Below are positions 1 through 10,201 of a stretch of 64,000 nucleotides of DNA, piece by piece. A program made the position numbers and the translations under genes. Origin of the DNA: an uncultured Allomuricauda sp. (lineage in GTDB: Bacteria; Bacteroidota; Bacteroidia; Flavobacteriales; Flavobacteriaceae). Position 1 is the first letter of the stretch, and each line of letters opens with the position of its first letter. The notes under the pieces were generated by a model. That model was not told the origin of the DNA, did no database searches, and was given only the letters and a program-made list of their open reading frames with translations. The stretch is from NCBI RefSeq assembly GCF_947258355.1, contig NZ_CAMYIC010000040.1, forward strand, positions 37,085-101,084. Reading direction: 5' to 3'.

Positions 1-1361
1 GTCCATCAATAGCCGTTACCGACATCAACACAGATGGACTGGATGATTTCTTTATTTGTGGAGGAAAAAAACAAGCATCGAAACTTTTTCTACAGGACGA
101 AGAAGGAAATTTCAAAGCTCATCAAACGGAAGCATTTTCAGAAGATGCCATTAACGAGGATATAGATCAGGTTTTTGCGGATATAGATAACGACGGTGAC
201 CAAGATTTGATCGTGGTAAGTGCCGGAAACGAATTTTCCAACGGCAAACCGTTACGTCCAAGACTATATCGCAATACAAATGGAATACTCGCAAAAGATG
301 AGAAAAGTTTAGAGGGAATTGAAGTGAATGCATCAAAAGTAGGTACTGTAGATTTTGACAATGATGGAGATTTGGACCTATTCATAGCTTCCAATGCAGT
401 TCCAACTAAGTTCGGTCTAAAAAGCGAACAGTATTTATTGCAAAACGACGGGAGTGGAAATTTTGAAGAAGTTACCGCCATCTTTGCACCAGAATTAAAA
501 AATATAGGTAACGTAAAAGACTTTGTTTGGAAAGATCTGGACAATAACGGTTTTAAAGACCTTTTAGTTGCAGGACATTGGACACCATTGACCATCTTTT
601 TTAATAATGGAGAACAACTTATGGCGCAAAAAGATAACGGTCTGGAGCATACAAACGGATGGTGGAATTCCCTTGAACTAGCCGACCTTGACAATGATGG
701 AGATTTGGACATTCTAGCCGGCAACTGGGGACTTAACACAAAGTTCAGTGCATCAACGGAAAAACCGATTACTCTTTATATTAATGATTTTGATGACAAT
801 GGTTCCATAGAAACTGTTGTAACACATTTTCATGGTGACCGGGAAACCGCTTTTGCCTCCAAGGACGAACTTGCCAAGCAAATGCCTTTTTTGAACAAAA
901 AGTTCCTGTTCTATAAGGACTTTGCCAAAGCATCTTTGAAAGAACTATTCGGAGAAGATAAATTAAAAGAAGCAACCAAAAGAAAAGTATATCTACTTGC
1001 CACCACGTATTTTGAAAATGATGGCAATAATAACTTTAAAATAAAAAAATTACCCCACTTAGTGCAATCCTCATCCGTAAACGATATTTACGTGGTAAAA
1101 AACAATAAAGAAAAGATTAATGAAATATTAATGGTGGGCAATAATTTTGAGATAAGCACCCAACTTGGTAGATTGGATGCTTCGCACGGATTTTTATTGA
1201 CAAATGATGACAATGGTGATATTGAATGGAAGCAAAGCCTTGGAATTTCCGGAGCAGCCAGAAAAATTGAAAAAATAAACAATAATGGGAATGAGGGGTT
1301 CATCATAACGATGAACAATGAGACTCCCATTTTTTTGGTCAAAAAACAGAACGACAAATGA
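1..1361 (+). CDS. FG-GAP/VCBS repeat protein (CRTAC1-like), C-terminal part, cut by window edge
   Basis: The reading frame is open from base 3, so the start lies outside the window; about 452 C-terminal residues are visible. They contain repeated calcium-binding beta-propeller motifs of the form DxDxDGxxD (for example DINTDGLDD and DIDNDGDQD). The visible part aligns by eye with the last ~455 residues of the next gene, so the complete protein is probably near 1100 residues and a lipoprotein like its neighbours. The stop overlaps the next start by four bases (ATGA), which implies translational coupling. The family is usually extracellular and often accompanies SusC/SusD-type uptake genes in Flavobacteriia; substrate unknown. 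Confidence 0.85.
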   Translation, partial: PSIAVTDINTDGLDDFFICGGKKQASKLFLQDEEGNFKAHQTEAFSEDAINEDIDQVFADIDNDGDQDLIVVSAGNEFSNGKPLRPRLYRNTNGILAKDEKSLEGIEVNASKVGTVDFDNDGDLDLFIASNAVPTKFGLKSEQYLLQNDGSGNFEEVTAIFAPELKNIGNVKDFVWKDLDNNGFKDLLVAGHWTPLTIFFNNGEQLMAQKDNGLEHTNGWWNSLELADLDNDGDLDILAGNWGLNTKFSASTEKPITLYINDFDDNGSIETVVTHFHGDRETAFASKDELAKQMPFLNKKFLFYKDFAKASLKELFGEDKLKEATKRKVYLLATTYFENDGNNNFKIKKLPHLVQSSSVNDIYVVKNNKEKINEILMVGNNFEISTQLGRLDASHGFLLTNDDNGDIEWKQSLGISGAARKIEKINNNGNEGFIITMNNETPIFLVKKQNDK

Positions 1362-4300
1362 AACTGAGATATATTACACTATGCTTTATTTTATTAGCAC
1401 AGGTAGCTTGTAAAAGTAAAGGAGAGAACAAAGCGGAGGAGGAAGAAACGAAAGAGACTCTTTTTACCTTGCTCAAACCTGAAGAAACAGGTGTTACATT
1501 CATCAATAAGGTCGAAAACCAGAAAAACTTCAACATATTTAAATATCGTAACTTTTATAATGGAGGTGGTGTTGCCATTGGAGATATAAACAACGATGGC
1601 TTACAGGACATATACCTTACCGGAAATATGGAACCCAACAGGCTTTATCTGAACAAAGGAGATATGAAGTTTGAGGATATTTCCGAAAAAGCCGGTGTTT
1701 TAGGGAACAAACCTTGGTCTACGGGGGTAGTTATGGTAGACATCAACCATGATGGATTGTTGGACATCTACGTTTGTAACGCCGGAAACATGGAAGGCAA
1801 CAACCACGACAACGACCTTTACATTAATAATGGAGATTTGACCTTTACCGAAAAGGCAGAGGAATACAATCTGGCCAAAACAGGGTTCACCACACATGCC
1901 TCATTCTTTGATTATGACAAGGACGGAGATCTGGATGCATACATTCTAAATAACAGCAACATTCCTGTAAGCAGCCTCGGTTATGCAGAGCAACGAGAAG
2001 TAAGGGCCCAGGATTGGGAAGGTGTTCCGGATATTTTCAAGGGAGTTGGCGACATGCTCCTTAGAAACGACGATGGCAAATTTGTGGATGTAAGCGAAGA
2101 TGCCGGGATTTATGGTAGCCTTATCGGTTTTGGTCTTGGAGTAATGGTCACGGATTTCAATGGGGACCTTTATCCCGATATATATGTATCCAACGATTTT
2201 TATGAAAGGGATTATCTGTACATCAATCAAAAAGATGGAACCTTTAACGAAGAAATTAAAGATTGGACCTCCCATTTAAGTCTTTCTGCCATGGGAATCG
2301 ATATCGCCGATATCAATAACGATGGACATAACGACATTTTTATTACCGACATGTTACCGGAAGAGGAACATAGGGTAAAATCCGTAATGGAATTTGAGGG
2401 GTATAATATTTTTGACCTGAAACAAAGCAAGGATTTTGGCCAGCAGTATATCCAGAACACCTTGCAGCTCAACAATGGTAATGGCACATTCTCCGAAGTA
2501 GCCTATTACAGCGGTATTGATGCCACCGATTGGAGCTGGGCAGGGCTCATGTTCGACATGGACAATGATGGACTTAAAGATATATTCATCACCAACGGGA
2601 TTAACCACGATCTTACGGATTTGGACTTTGTTGACTTTTTTGCCAACGAAATCGTTCAAAAAATGGCGTTGACCGGTAAAAAAGAGTCCATCGATTCCAT
2701 TATAAGCAAAATGCCGATCAAGCCCCAACCCAACTACGCTTACAAAAACAACGGCGATATTTCCTTTAAAAATGCTAACAAGGAATGGGGTTTCGACCTT
2801 CCTTCCCGCTCCAATGGTGCCTCCTATGCAGACTTGGACAACGATGGCGATTTGGATCTGGTGATCAACAATGTAAATACACCTGCATTTATCTATAAGA
2901 ACAATACCGACTCCCAGTTGAACAACAACTATATACAACTTAAATTTAAAGGCCCTGAAACGAATCCATTTGCCGTGGGTACCTTGGCAAAGCTTTATTT
3001 TGATGGCAATATTGTAAACCAAGAATTGATTCCTTCACGAGGTTTCCAGTCTTCCATTCAATACGATATGACCTTTGGATTGGGAAAATCCAATACATTG
3101 GATTCCATTCGCATTGTATGGCCGGACAACCTCACACAAAAATTGGAAAATGTTGAGTCCAATCAAGTATTGACCATTGATCACTCCAATGCAACAGAGA
3201 CCTATACAATACCCAAAAAGGAAGCTAAAAAGTCTTTCCTAAAAGAGTTGGAAACCAATGTAGCCGCGGCACATAAGGAGGACAACTATAACGATTTTGA
3301 TTATGAAGGACTTATTGCCCATAAGCTTTCACAAGAAGGTCCTTCATTGGCAATCGCTGATGTAAATGGTGATGGCAACGAAGATATTTTTGTCGGAGGA
3401 GCAAAGGGTCAATCTGGAGCAATTTATCTCCATAGAGGCAATGGAAATATTTCCCCTAAAAAAATAATGGCTTTTAATGACGACAAAGAATTTGAAGATG
3501 TTGCTGCTGCCTTTTTCGATGCTGATGGTGATAGAGACCTTGATTTGGTTGTGGGATCAGGCGGGAATGACGTGAGCATGCAACGCAATTACAGAGCACG
3601 GTTATATCTAAATGATGGTAGAGGTAATTTTTCAAAATCCGAAAACGAACTGCCATCAACATTTAAAAACATTGCTACCATATCCCCTTATGATTTTGAT
3701 GATGATGGTGATGTGGACCTGTTCATCGGCTCTCGAAGCGTAGTAGGTGTCTATGGCATATCGCCAGACCACCTCCTTTTGGAAAATATGGGAGATGGCA
3801 CCTTTAACAATGTAACGGAACGCCTGGGATACGACCTAAAGAATGCAGGAATGGTAACCGATTCCAAATGGGAAGATCTCGATGGTGATGGCAAAAAAGA
3901 CTTAATTGTAAGTGCAGAATGGGATACCCCAAAAATTTACAAGAACACCGGTAGAAGATTATCAAAAATGACGAGTTCCTTGGATAGTCTTTACGGATGG
4001 TGGAATACTGTGGAAACCGCTGACCTTGATGGTGATGGCGACCAAGATTTGATTTTGGGCAACCAAGGCTTAAACCTGCATTATAAGCCAACGGAGTATG
4101 CCCCTATGAAAATGTATATCAACGACTATGATAACAACGGTACCATTGAGCAGATCATGACCATGCAAGAAAACGGTGGCGATTATCCCATTCATCAAAA
4201 AAGAGAGCTCACCGAACAATTGCCATCGCTCAAAAAACAAAACCTAAAGGCATCCGATTATGCCCACCGAACCATTCACCAACTTTTTCCAAAAGAAGTA

Positions 4301-4705
4301 ATGGATAAATCCATTGTAAAGAAAGTGGAGACCTCCGCATCCGTTATTGCCATAAACGAAGGTGGTGGTAAATTCACCATTAAAAATCTACCTCCCCGGG
4401 TACAACTTTCCTGTGTATGTGACATCACCTGTACAGATGTCAACAAGGACGGTAATTTGGATTTGATCATGGCCGGCAACAATTACGAATTTAAACCTCA
4501 ATTCTCACGCTTGGATGCAAGTCAAGGAAACCTGCTGTTAGGGGATGGAAATTTAGGTTTTGAATGGCAAGATTACGAAACCAGCGGTTTCAAAATCAGG
4601 GAAGAAGTTAAATACCTGAAGCAGTTCAAGGACAAAAACGGTAAAACGTATGTTATTGCCGCAATTAACAACAATAAACCAAAGATTTTCGCCTTAAATG
4701 AATAG
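1358..4705 (+). CDS. FG-GAP/VCBS repeat lipoprotein with ASPIC/UnbV domain (CRTAC1 family)
   Basis: A 1115-residue lipoprotein. The signal peptide ends in the lipobox QVAC (Cys19). Many calcium-binding propeller motifs (DINNDGLQD, DINHDGLLD, DLDGDGDQD) fall in two blocks, roughly residues 60-500 and 650-1060, separated by an ASPIC/UnbV-like domain at about 525-610 (SRGFQSS, then IRIVWPDN). Residue layout is the same as in the next gene, so the two are tandem paralogues. It is coupled to its neighbours by a 4-bp overlap upstream and an 8-bp overlap downstream. Likely a large surface-exposed binding or scaffold protein; no catalytic site is recognised and the ligand is unknown. Confidence 0.88.
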   Translation: MKLRYITLCFILLAQVACKSKGENKAEEEETKETLFTLLKPEETGVTFINKVENQKNFNIFKYRNFYNGGGVAIGDINNDGLQDIYLTGNMEPNRLYLNKGDMKFEDISEKAGVLGNKPWSTGVVMVDINHDGLLDIYVCNAGNMEGNNHDNDLYINNGDLTFTEKAEEYNLAKTGFTTHASFFDYDKDGDLDAYILNNSNIPVSSLGYAEQREVRAQDWEGVPDIFKGVGDMLLRNDDGKFVDVSEDAGIYGSLIGFGLGVMVTDFNGDLYPDIYVSNDFYERDYLYINQKDGTFNEEIKDWTSHLSLSAMGIDIADINNDGHNDIFITDMLPEEEHRVKSVMEFEGYNIFDLKQSKDFGQQYIQNTLQLNNGNGTFSEVAYYSGIDATDWSWAGLMFDMDNDGLKDIFITNGINHDLTDLDFVDFFANEIVQKMALTGKKESIDSIISKMPIKPQPNYAYKNNGDISFKNANKEWGFDLPSRSNGASYADLDNDGDLDLVINNVNTPAFIYKNNTDSQLNNNYIQLKFKGPETNPFAVGTLAKLYFDGNIVNQELIPSRGFQSSIQYDMTFGLGKSNTLDSIRIVWPDNLTQKLENVESNQVLTIDHSNATETYTIPKKEAKKSFLKELETNVAAAHKEDNYNDFDYEGLIAHKLSQEGPSLAIADVNGDGNEDIFVGGAKGQSGAIYLHRGNGNISPKKIMAFNDDKEFEDVAAAFFDADGDRDLDLVVGSGGNDVSMQRNYRARLYLNDGRGNFSKSENELPSTFKNIATISPYDFDDDGDVDLFIGSRSVVGVYGISPDHLLLENMGDGTFNNVTERLGYDLKNAGMVTDSKWEDLDGDGKKDLIVSAEWDTPKIYKNTGRRLSKMTSSLDSLYGWWNTVETADLDGDGDQDLILGNQGLNLHYKPTEYAPMKMYINDYDNNGTIEQIMTMQENGGDYPIHQKRELTEQLPSLKKQNLKASDYAHRTIHQLFPKEVMDKSIVKKVETSASVIAINEGGGKFTIKNLPPRVQLSCVCDITCTDVNKDGNLDLIMAGNNYEFKPQFSRLDASQGNLLLGDGNLGFEWQDYETSGFKIREEVKYLKQFKDKNGKTYVIAAINNNKPKIFALNE

Positions 4706-7700
4706 GTTGCTCATCATATTATGTACAATATCCCTTGCTGTTTCTTGCAAAAAGGGAGGAAGTCTTTTTGAAAATCCAGACCCCGAAAAAACAGGTGTGG
4801 ATTTTACCAACACGCTCACGACAACAGAGAATTTGAGTATTTTGGACTACCTCTATTTTTACAATGGAGGAGGTGTTTCCATTGGCGACATCAATAACGA
4901 TGGATTACCGGATATTTTCTTTACCGGGAACCAAGTCAAAAACAAATTATACCTGAACAAGGGCAACCTTAAATTTGAGGATATAACCAACTCTGCAGGA
5001 GTGGGAGGCAATAGCAGTTGGAACACAGGGACTACAATGGCCGATGTAAATGGTGACGGCCTTTTGGACATTTACGTTTGTGCTGTGGTCGGGATAAATG
5101 GGTTCAATGGATTCAACGAATTATACATCAACAACGGCGACAATACCTTTACCGAAAGTGCGGCTAAATACGGGCTGGACTTTGATTCTTACAGCTCTAA
5201 TGCGGCTTTTTTTGATTATGATCTGGATGGAGACTTGGACCTTTATCTTCTAAACCACGCCGTACACACCCAAAATTCTTTTGGCCGTTATGATCTCAGA
5301 TACGAACGCCGTTATGAAACGGGAGATAAACTATTGCGTAATGATAATGGTAGATTTACCGACGTAAGCGAAGAAGCCGGCATTTATGGAGGTGTTAATG
5401 GATATGGTCTTGGACTGGCCATTTCAGATTTTAACCAAGATGGATATCCCGATATTTATGTGGGCAACGACTTTCATGAAGACGATTATTATTATCTAAA
5501 CAATGGCGATGGTACTTTCGCCGAAAGCCTTAAGAAATACTTTGGACATACCTCAAGATTCTCAATGGGCAACGATGTTGCTGATATTAATAATGATGGG
5601 CGTCCGGATTTCCTTTCGTTGGATATGTTACCAGAAGACGAAGTAGCCTTAAAATCTTCAGAGGGTGACGATAACATCCAAACCCAAAAAATGAGGATAG
5701 ACCGTTTTGGGTACCACTATCAGTTTACAAGAAACATGTTATTTGTAAACCAACCGGACGGCAATTTTATGGAAACTGCGTTAATGAGCGGTATAGCTGC
5801 AACCGACTGGAGTTGGAGCGCCCTTTTCGGTGATTACGACCTGGATGGACAGCAGGATGTATTTATTTCCAACGGAATCCCAAAAAGACCAAATGATCTG
5901 GATTTTATCAAATTTCTCTCTAATGAACAAATCCAACAAAAAATGGACAACACCAAGCTTGTAGACCAAAAAGCGTTGGATTTAATGCCATCTGGTAATG
6001 TGCACAACTATGTTTTTAAAGGAAGTGAAGAACTACAATTCGAAGACATGTCCAACAAGTGGATTACAAAGGACACTTTGATTTCCGGAGCTACCGCTAT
6101 GGCCGACCTTGACGGTGATGGTGACCTTGACCTTGTGACCAACAACATCAACCAGCCCGCATCTTTGTACATCAATAAAACAAATGATAAAGGGAAATAT
6201 CTGAAACTAAAGTTTAAATACATTAAAAAGAATACACAGGGAATCGGAACCAAAGTGTATTCCTATGTAAATGGAAGTCTCCAGTTCAAGGAACTTTTTC
6301 CAACACGAGGTTTCCAGGCATCATCCGAGCCAACGATACATTTTGGATATAAAAATGTGGAACAGATAGATTCTATAAAAATCATATGGCCGAACAAAAC
6401 CTATCAAGTTTTACAAAATGTTTCAGTAAACCAAACCCTGATCGTTGAACCCGAAAACACCAAACCTTTTGATTATAAATCGCTGCATGCATCCAAAAAA
6501 TCACTATTTAGCCCAGTATCCGATAATTTAGGATTGGACTTTACCCATGAAGAGGATAACTATACCGATTTTAACCGTGAGAAACTGATTCCTTATCAAA
6601 TTTCCGATAGAGGGCCCGCTCTTGCCATTGGTGATTTGAATGGAGATGGGAAAGAAGATATTTTTTTAGGAGGATCCAAATACAAATCATCACAGATCTA
6701 CTTACAACAAGATTCCATATATGTGAATCAAAAATTGGGCAGCATCCAAAAGGATTCCATCCGGGAAAATGTTTCGGCAACCATTGCCGACTTTAACAAC
6801 GACGGACAGGATGACATAATCATCACTTCTGGAGGGGGAGATTTTTTTGGAAAAGCAACCCCATTATTGGATGCATATTATGTTTCAAAAGACACTACAT
6901 TCACTAAAGCGGAATTCCCAGAGTTCTACCAAAACTCATCTGTGGTAAGGCCGTTCGATTATGATGGTGATGGAGACTTGGATGTGTTCTTGGGAGGGCA
7001 TACCATTACAGCCAGATTTGGAAAATCGACCACCTCATTTTTATTGGAAAACGATGGTGGAGTATTCAGAGAAAATAAGAGTTTTAATACCCTGGGCAAA
7101 GGAATGGTGACCGACGCCATATGGAGCGACTTTAATGGAGACGGCACCACGGATTTAATTTTAATCGGGGAATGGATGTCCCCCAAGTTCCTTAAAAACC
7201 AAAATGGTACTTTTTCGGAAGTGGAGCAAGTCAATATTCCCGGACTTTGGCAAACCATCGAGGCTTTTGATATAGATAAGGATGGCGACATGGATTACCT
7301 TCTTGGCAATTGGGGAACCAATTCCAAGTTCAAGGCCTCCCAAGAACACCCGATGAAATTATATTTCAACGATTTTGATGGAAATGGGCAAACGGAAACA
7401 GTAACTGCCATGGAAAAAAATGGCGACTATTACCCTTTAGAGACATTGGATGGTCTTGCATCGCAAATGGTTTACCTTAAAAAGAAGTATACCACCTATA
7501 AATCCTTTGCCGGGAATACCATGGAAGAAATATTTGGTGAAGACGCATTGGAAGCTTCCACCCAGTTTGAAGTAAATACGCTTAAATCCGGTTATTTAAA
7601 AAACGATAACGGCAATTTTGTTTTTGTTCCCTTTAAAAACGAACTCCAGGTCTCACCTATTATGTCCTTTGTTGTGGACGATTTCGATGGCGATGGCAAT

Positions 7701-7937
7701 ACCGAGGTGCTGATTGGTGGAAATTATTTTGGTGTAAAGCCCTATCACGGAAGACTGGATTCGTTTCCTGGGGCCCTATTAATAAATGAAAACAATATCA
7801 TTTTAGGTAATCAACTAGGATTGGATTTTAGCAAAAAATCTATCAGGCATTTAAAAACAATCACGCTCAACAATCAGAAATATTTGTTGGCGATATTCAA
7901 TAACGATAAAGCACAAGTCTATAAAATCAATAAGTAA
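4698..7937 (+). CDS. FG-GAP/VCBS repeat lipoprotein with ASPIC/UnbV domain (paralogue)
   Basis: A 1079-residue lipoprotein with lipobox AVSC (Cys17). Architecture matches the preceding gene: an N-terminal propeller block opening with FYNGGGVSIGDINNDG, an ASPIC/UnbV-like domain near 500-587 (TRGFQASS, IKIIWPN), then a second propeller block to about 1040 rich in DxDxDGxxD calcium loops. The start lies inside the previous gene (8-bp overlap) and the next gene begins 10 bases after the stop, so the four genes form one operon. Divergence from the neighbouring paralogues is even along the length, which suggests old duplication. Function is inferred only as extracellular binding or scaffolding. Confidence 0.88.
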   Translation: MNRLLIILCTISLAVSCKKGGSLFENPDPEKTGVDFTNTLTTTENLSILDYLYFYNGGGVSIGDINNDGLPDIFFTGNQVKNKLYLNKGNLKFEDITNSAGVGGNSSWNTGTTMADVNGDGLLDIYVCAVVGINGFNGFNELYINNGDNTFTESAAKYGLDFDSYSSNAAFFDYDLDGDLDLYLLNHAVHTQNSFGRYDLRYERRYETGDKLLRNDNGRFTDVSEEAGIYGGVNGYGLGLAISDFNQDGYPDIYVGNDFHEDDYYYLNNGDGTFAESLKKYFGHTSRFSMGNDVADINNDGRPDFLSLDMLPEDEVALKSSEGDDNIQTQKMRIDRFGYHYQFTRNMLFVNQPDGNFMETALMSGIAATDWSWSALFGDYDLDGQQDVFISNGIPKRPNDLDFIKFLSNEQIQQKMDNTKLVDQKALDLMPSGNVHNYVFKGSEELQFEDMSNKWITKDTLISGATAMADLDGDGDLDLVTNNINQPASLYINKTNDKGKYLKLKFKYIKKNTQGIGTKVYSYVNGSLQFKELFPTRGFQASSEPTIHFGYKNVEQIDSIKIIWPNKTYQVLQNVSVNQTLIVEPENTKPFDYKSLHASKKSLFSPVSDNLGLDFTHEEDNYTDFNREKLIPYQISDRGPALAIGDLNGDGKEDIFLGGSKYKSSQIYLQQDSIYVNQKLGSIQKDSIRENVSATIADFNNDGQDDIIITSGGGDFFGKATPLLDAYYVSKDTTFTKAEFPEFYQNSSVVRPFDYDGDGDLDVFLGGHTITARFGKSTTSFLLENDGGVFRENKSFNTLGKGMVTDAIWSDFNGDGTTDLILIGEWMSPKFLKNQNGTFSEVEQVNIPGLWQTIEAFDIDKDGDMDYLLGNWGTNSKFKASQEHPMKLYFNDFDGNGQTETVTAMEKNGDYYPLETLDGLASQMVYLKKKYTTYKSFAGNTMEEIFGEDALEASTQFEVNTLKSGYLKNDNGNFVFVPFKNELQVSPIMSFVVDDFDGDGNTEVLIGGNYFGVKPYHGRLDSFPGALLINENNIILGNQLGLDFSKKSIRHLKTITLNNQKYLLAIFNNDKAQVYKINK

Positions 7938-7947
7938 CAGCAAGGCC

Positions 7948-9279
7948 ATGAAAAAAAGAATAAGTTTAATCGCAGCACTATTGTTGGTTCTGGCATCATG
8001 TCAAAAAAAACAGGAACCTATTGAAATTTCCCCAGAAGAATTCCATGCTTCTGTGGACAAAGTAATCGAGGTGATGATTCACGATATATTCTCACCGCCA
8101 GTGGCCAGTAGAATATTTACCTACCCCAATATTGCCGCTTACGAAATCGTAGCCAAGAAGAATGACACATACAAATCATTGGCCGGCCAAGTAACAGGCC
8201 TGGAAAGTATTCCAGACCCAAAAAACGAGGAAAACATTAATTATGAAATGGCCGCATTGATTGCCCATATGGACTTGAACAAAAGATTGATTTTTTCGGA
8301 AGAAAGAATCGAAAGTTTCAGGGATAGCCTTTATACCGAATGGATGGAAAAAAACGAACCCGTTTTTAACGCTTCCAAGGAATATGGTTTGGAGGTCGCG
8401 GATTTCATCGGTGAATGGATGAACAAGGACAACTACAAAGAAACACGTACCATGCCCAAGTTTACCGTGGATTCTGAAGACCCATCTCGTTGGCAACCCA
8501 CACCTCCGGCCTACATGAACGGTATTGAGCCCCATTGGGAAAAAATACGACCTTTTGCCATTGATTCAGCACAGCAATTTAAACCCATTCCACCACCAGA
8601 ATTCTCTATGGAAAAGGATTCCAAATTTTACGAAGAGGTGATGGAGGTTTACGAAGTAAGAAAAAGTATGATCGGTAAAGGGGATAAATCAGATGAAATT
8701 GCCATTGCCCAATTTTGGGACTGTAATCCCTATGTTTCAGTAACTCGAGGTCACTTGATGTTCGCAACAAAAAAGATTACCCCTGGTGCACATTGGATAG
8801 GAATCACCAAAATAGCTTCAAGAAAAACAGATGCCGATTTTGCAAAAACCGTATACGCCTATACCAAAACTTCCATAGCAATCGCTGATGCATTTATAAG
8901 TTGTTGGGATGAAAAATATCGCAGCAACCTAATTCGTCCGGAAACCGTCATCAACGAATATATCGATGATAGTTGGGAGCCCGTATTGCAAACGCCACCG
9001 TTTCCAGAGTACACCAGCGGACATAGTGTGGTATCCGGTGCAGCAGCCATTGCTTTAACGGATATCTTTGGAGACAACTTTGCGTTTGACGACGATACAG
9101 AAGTAGCCTACGGTTTACCGGTACGTTCTTATAACTCCTTTAACGAAGCATCTGACGAAGCTGCCCTAAGTAGAATGTACGGCGGAATCCATTATCGCGC
9201 AGCTATTGAGGTCGGAATTAAACAAGGTAGGGACCTTGGGAAATTTGTGGTTGATAAATTGGATATGACTAAAGGCTAA
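7948..9279 (+). CDS. Vanadium-dependent haloperoxidase / PAP2-superfamily lipoprotein
   Basis: A 443-residue lipoprotein (lipobox LASC, Cys18). All vanadate/phosphate-binding elements of the superfamily are in order: K323-x6-R330-P331 (KYRSNLIRP), S357-G358-H359 in YTSGHS, and S408-R409 ... H415 in SRMYGGIH. H359 would be the acid-base residue and H415 the apical vanadium ligand or phosphatase nucleophile. The fold is shared by bromo/chloro/iodoperoxidases and acid phosphatases, so the reaction cannot be fixed from motifs; Flavobacteriia with this context are usually annotated as haloperoxidase. It is the fourth gene of the VCBS operon, suggesting surface oxidation or dephosphorylation of whatever those proteins bind. 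Confidence 0.85.
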   Translation: MKKRISLIAALLLVLASCQKKQEPIEISPEEFHASVDKVIEVMIHDIFSPPVASRIFTYPNIAAYEIVAKKNDTYKSLAGQVTGLESIPDPKNEENINYEMAALIAHMDLNKRLIFSEERIESFRDSLYTEWMEKNEPVFNASKEYGLEVADFIGEWMNKDNYKETRTMPKFTVDSEDPSRWQPTPPAYMNGIEPHWEKIRPFAIDSAQQFKPIPPPEFSMEKDSKFYEEVMEVYEVRKSMIGKGDKSDEIAIAQFWDCNPYVSVTRGHLMFATKKITPGAHWIGITKIASRKTDADFAKTVYAYTKTSIAIADAFISCWDEKYRSNLIRPETVINEYIDDSWEPVLQTPPFPEYTSGHSVVSGAAAIALTDIFGDNFAFDDDTEVAYGLPVRSYNSFNEASDEAALSRMYGGIHYRAAIEVGIKQGRDLGKFVVDKLDMTKG

Positions 9280-9291
9280 TCCGTATTTTTG
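9259..9291 (+). promoter_or_regulatory. Bacteroidota-type promoter (TTG-N22-TATTTTTG)
   Basis: TTG at 9259-9261 and TATTTTTG at 9284-9291 match the Bacteroidota -33/-7 consensus with a 22-base spacer. Transcription would begin near 9298, only a few bases before the ATG at 9302, giving a very short leader. It lies across the haloperoxidase stop and would separate the next two genes from the VCBS operon. Confidence 0.5.
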
Positions 9292-9301
9292 CTCCTTAGT
9301 T

Positions 9302-10201
9302 ATGAGGAAGATTATTTCAATAATCCTAGCCCTTGTGGTGGGAGTGATTTTGTGGTACTTTTTTTTAAAGTCTCAAGATTATCAGGTTAATTTTAAGGCC
9401 AAGGCTATTCCTGGCACCATATTCGAATCGGTAAAAGCATGGAACAAGGGATTTGATTCAGCAGTTCCTGTGGATTACATAAGTCCAAGCCATTTTAAGC
9501 AGACTATCTTTGTAAACGATTCTGTTCATGAATATGAATGGGAAATAAAACCGGTTCATGATTCGTTGAGTGAAGTTCAGGTAAATATAAAGGACCTAGA
9601 CCACTCAGTCAACAACCGCTTGGCAGTCCCGTTTTCGGATACTGATTTTGAAAAAGGCTCTAGAAAATTGCTTCTGGATTTCAATGATTTTCTCAACGAG
9701 CACGTAAAAGGTTTCAATGTCAGTATTGAAGGAGAAGAGGAAACTTTCTCTTCATTTTGTGCCTGCGTTCAGCTTACAACATCACCAGAGGATAAAGCAA
9801 AGGGCATGATGGCCAATTACAACTTTCTTAATGCGATACTTTTGGAGAAACAGATTAAATTGAACGGCCCACCATTTGTGGAAGTATTGGATTGGGATTT
9901 GGAAAACAATAGTCTAACCTATAATTTCTGCAACCCCATTATTCGCTCCGAAAGACTTCCCGACCATCCCGACATTGAATACAAGCGTATCTTTAGCAAA
10001 AACTCCATTAAGGCTATTTATCACGGAAATTATATCACCTCCGATCGTGCCTGGTATGCCATTTTGGACTATGCGAAAACGAACAACATCCCTGTTGAGA
10101 AAAAACCAATTGAAATTTTCTACAATAATCCCAATATGGGTGGAAATGAGTTGGAATGGACTACTGAGGTATTTATGCCAATAAAGGAATCCGATGAATA
10201 A
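9302..10201 (+). CDS. Membrane-anchored SRPBCC/GyrI-like effector-binding domain protein
   Basis: A 299-residue protein with one N-terminal membrane segment (residues 4-22) acting as anchor or uncleaved signal. The C-terminal half (about 150-295) has the look of a GyrI-like/AraC effector-binding domain: a glycine followed by YITSDRAWYAILDYAKTNNI, then EIFYNNP and a closing WTTEVFMPI. The region before it (about 30-130) is SRPBCC-like in pattern (FESVKAWNKG, YEWEIKP). No DNA-binding domain is present, so it is not a transcription factor; small-molecule binding or hydrolysis at the cell surface or periplasm is the likely job. It overlaps the next gene by 8 bp. Confidence 0.6.
   Translation: MRKIISIILALVVGVILWYFFLKSQDYQVNFKAKAIPGTIFESVKAWNKGFDSAVPVDYISPSHFKQTIFVNDSVHEYEWEIKPVHDSLSEVQVNIKDLDHSVNNRLAVPFSDTDFEKGSRKLLLDFNDFLNEHVKGFNVSIEGEEETFSSFCACVQLTTSPEDKAKGMMANYNFLNAILLEKQIKLNGPPFVEVLDWDLENNSLTYNFCNPIIRSERLPDHPDIEYKRIFSKNSIKAIYHGNYITSDRAWYAILDYAKTNNIPVEKKPIEIFYNNPNMGGNELEWTTEVFMPIKESDE

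Noticed and set aside
2354..3022. 222-codon minus-strand frame inside the VCBS gene
   Set aside because: Antisense shadow of a repetitive, Asp/Gly/Asn-rich coding sequence; the + strand protein is clearly real.
1..7937. Tandem VCBS genes as a recent mobile duplication
   Set aside because: The copies are diverged throughout, and I see no terminal repeats or transposase gene.
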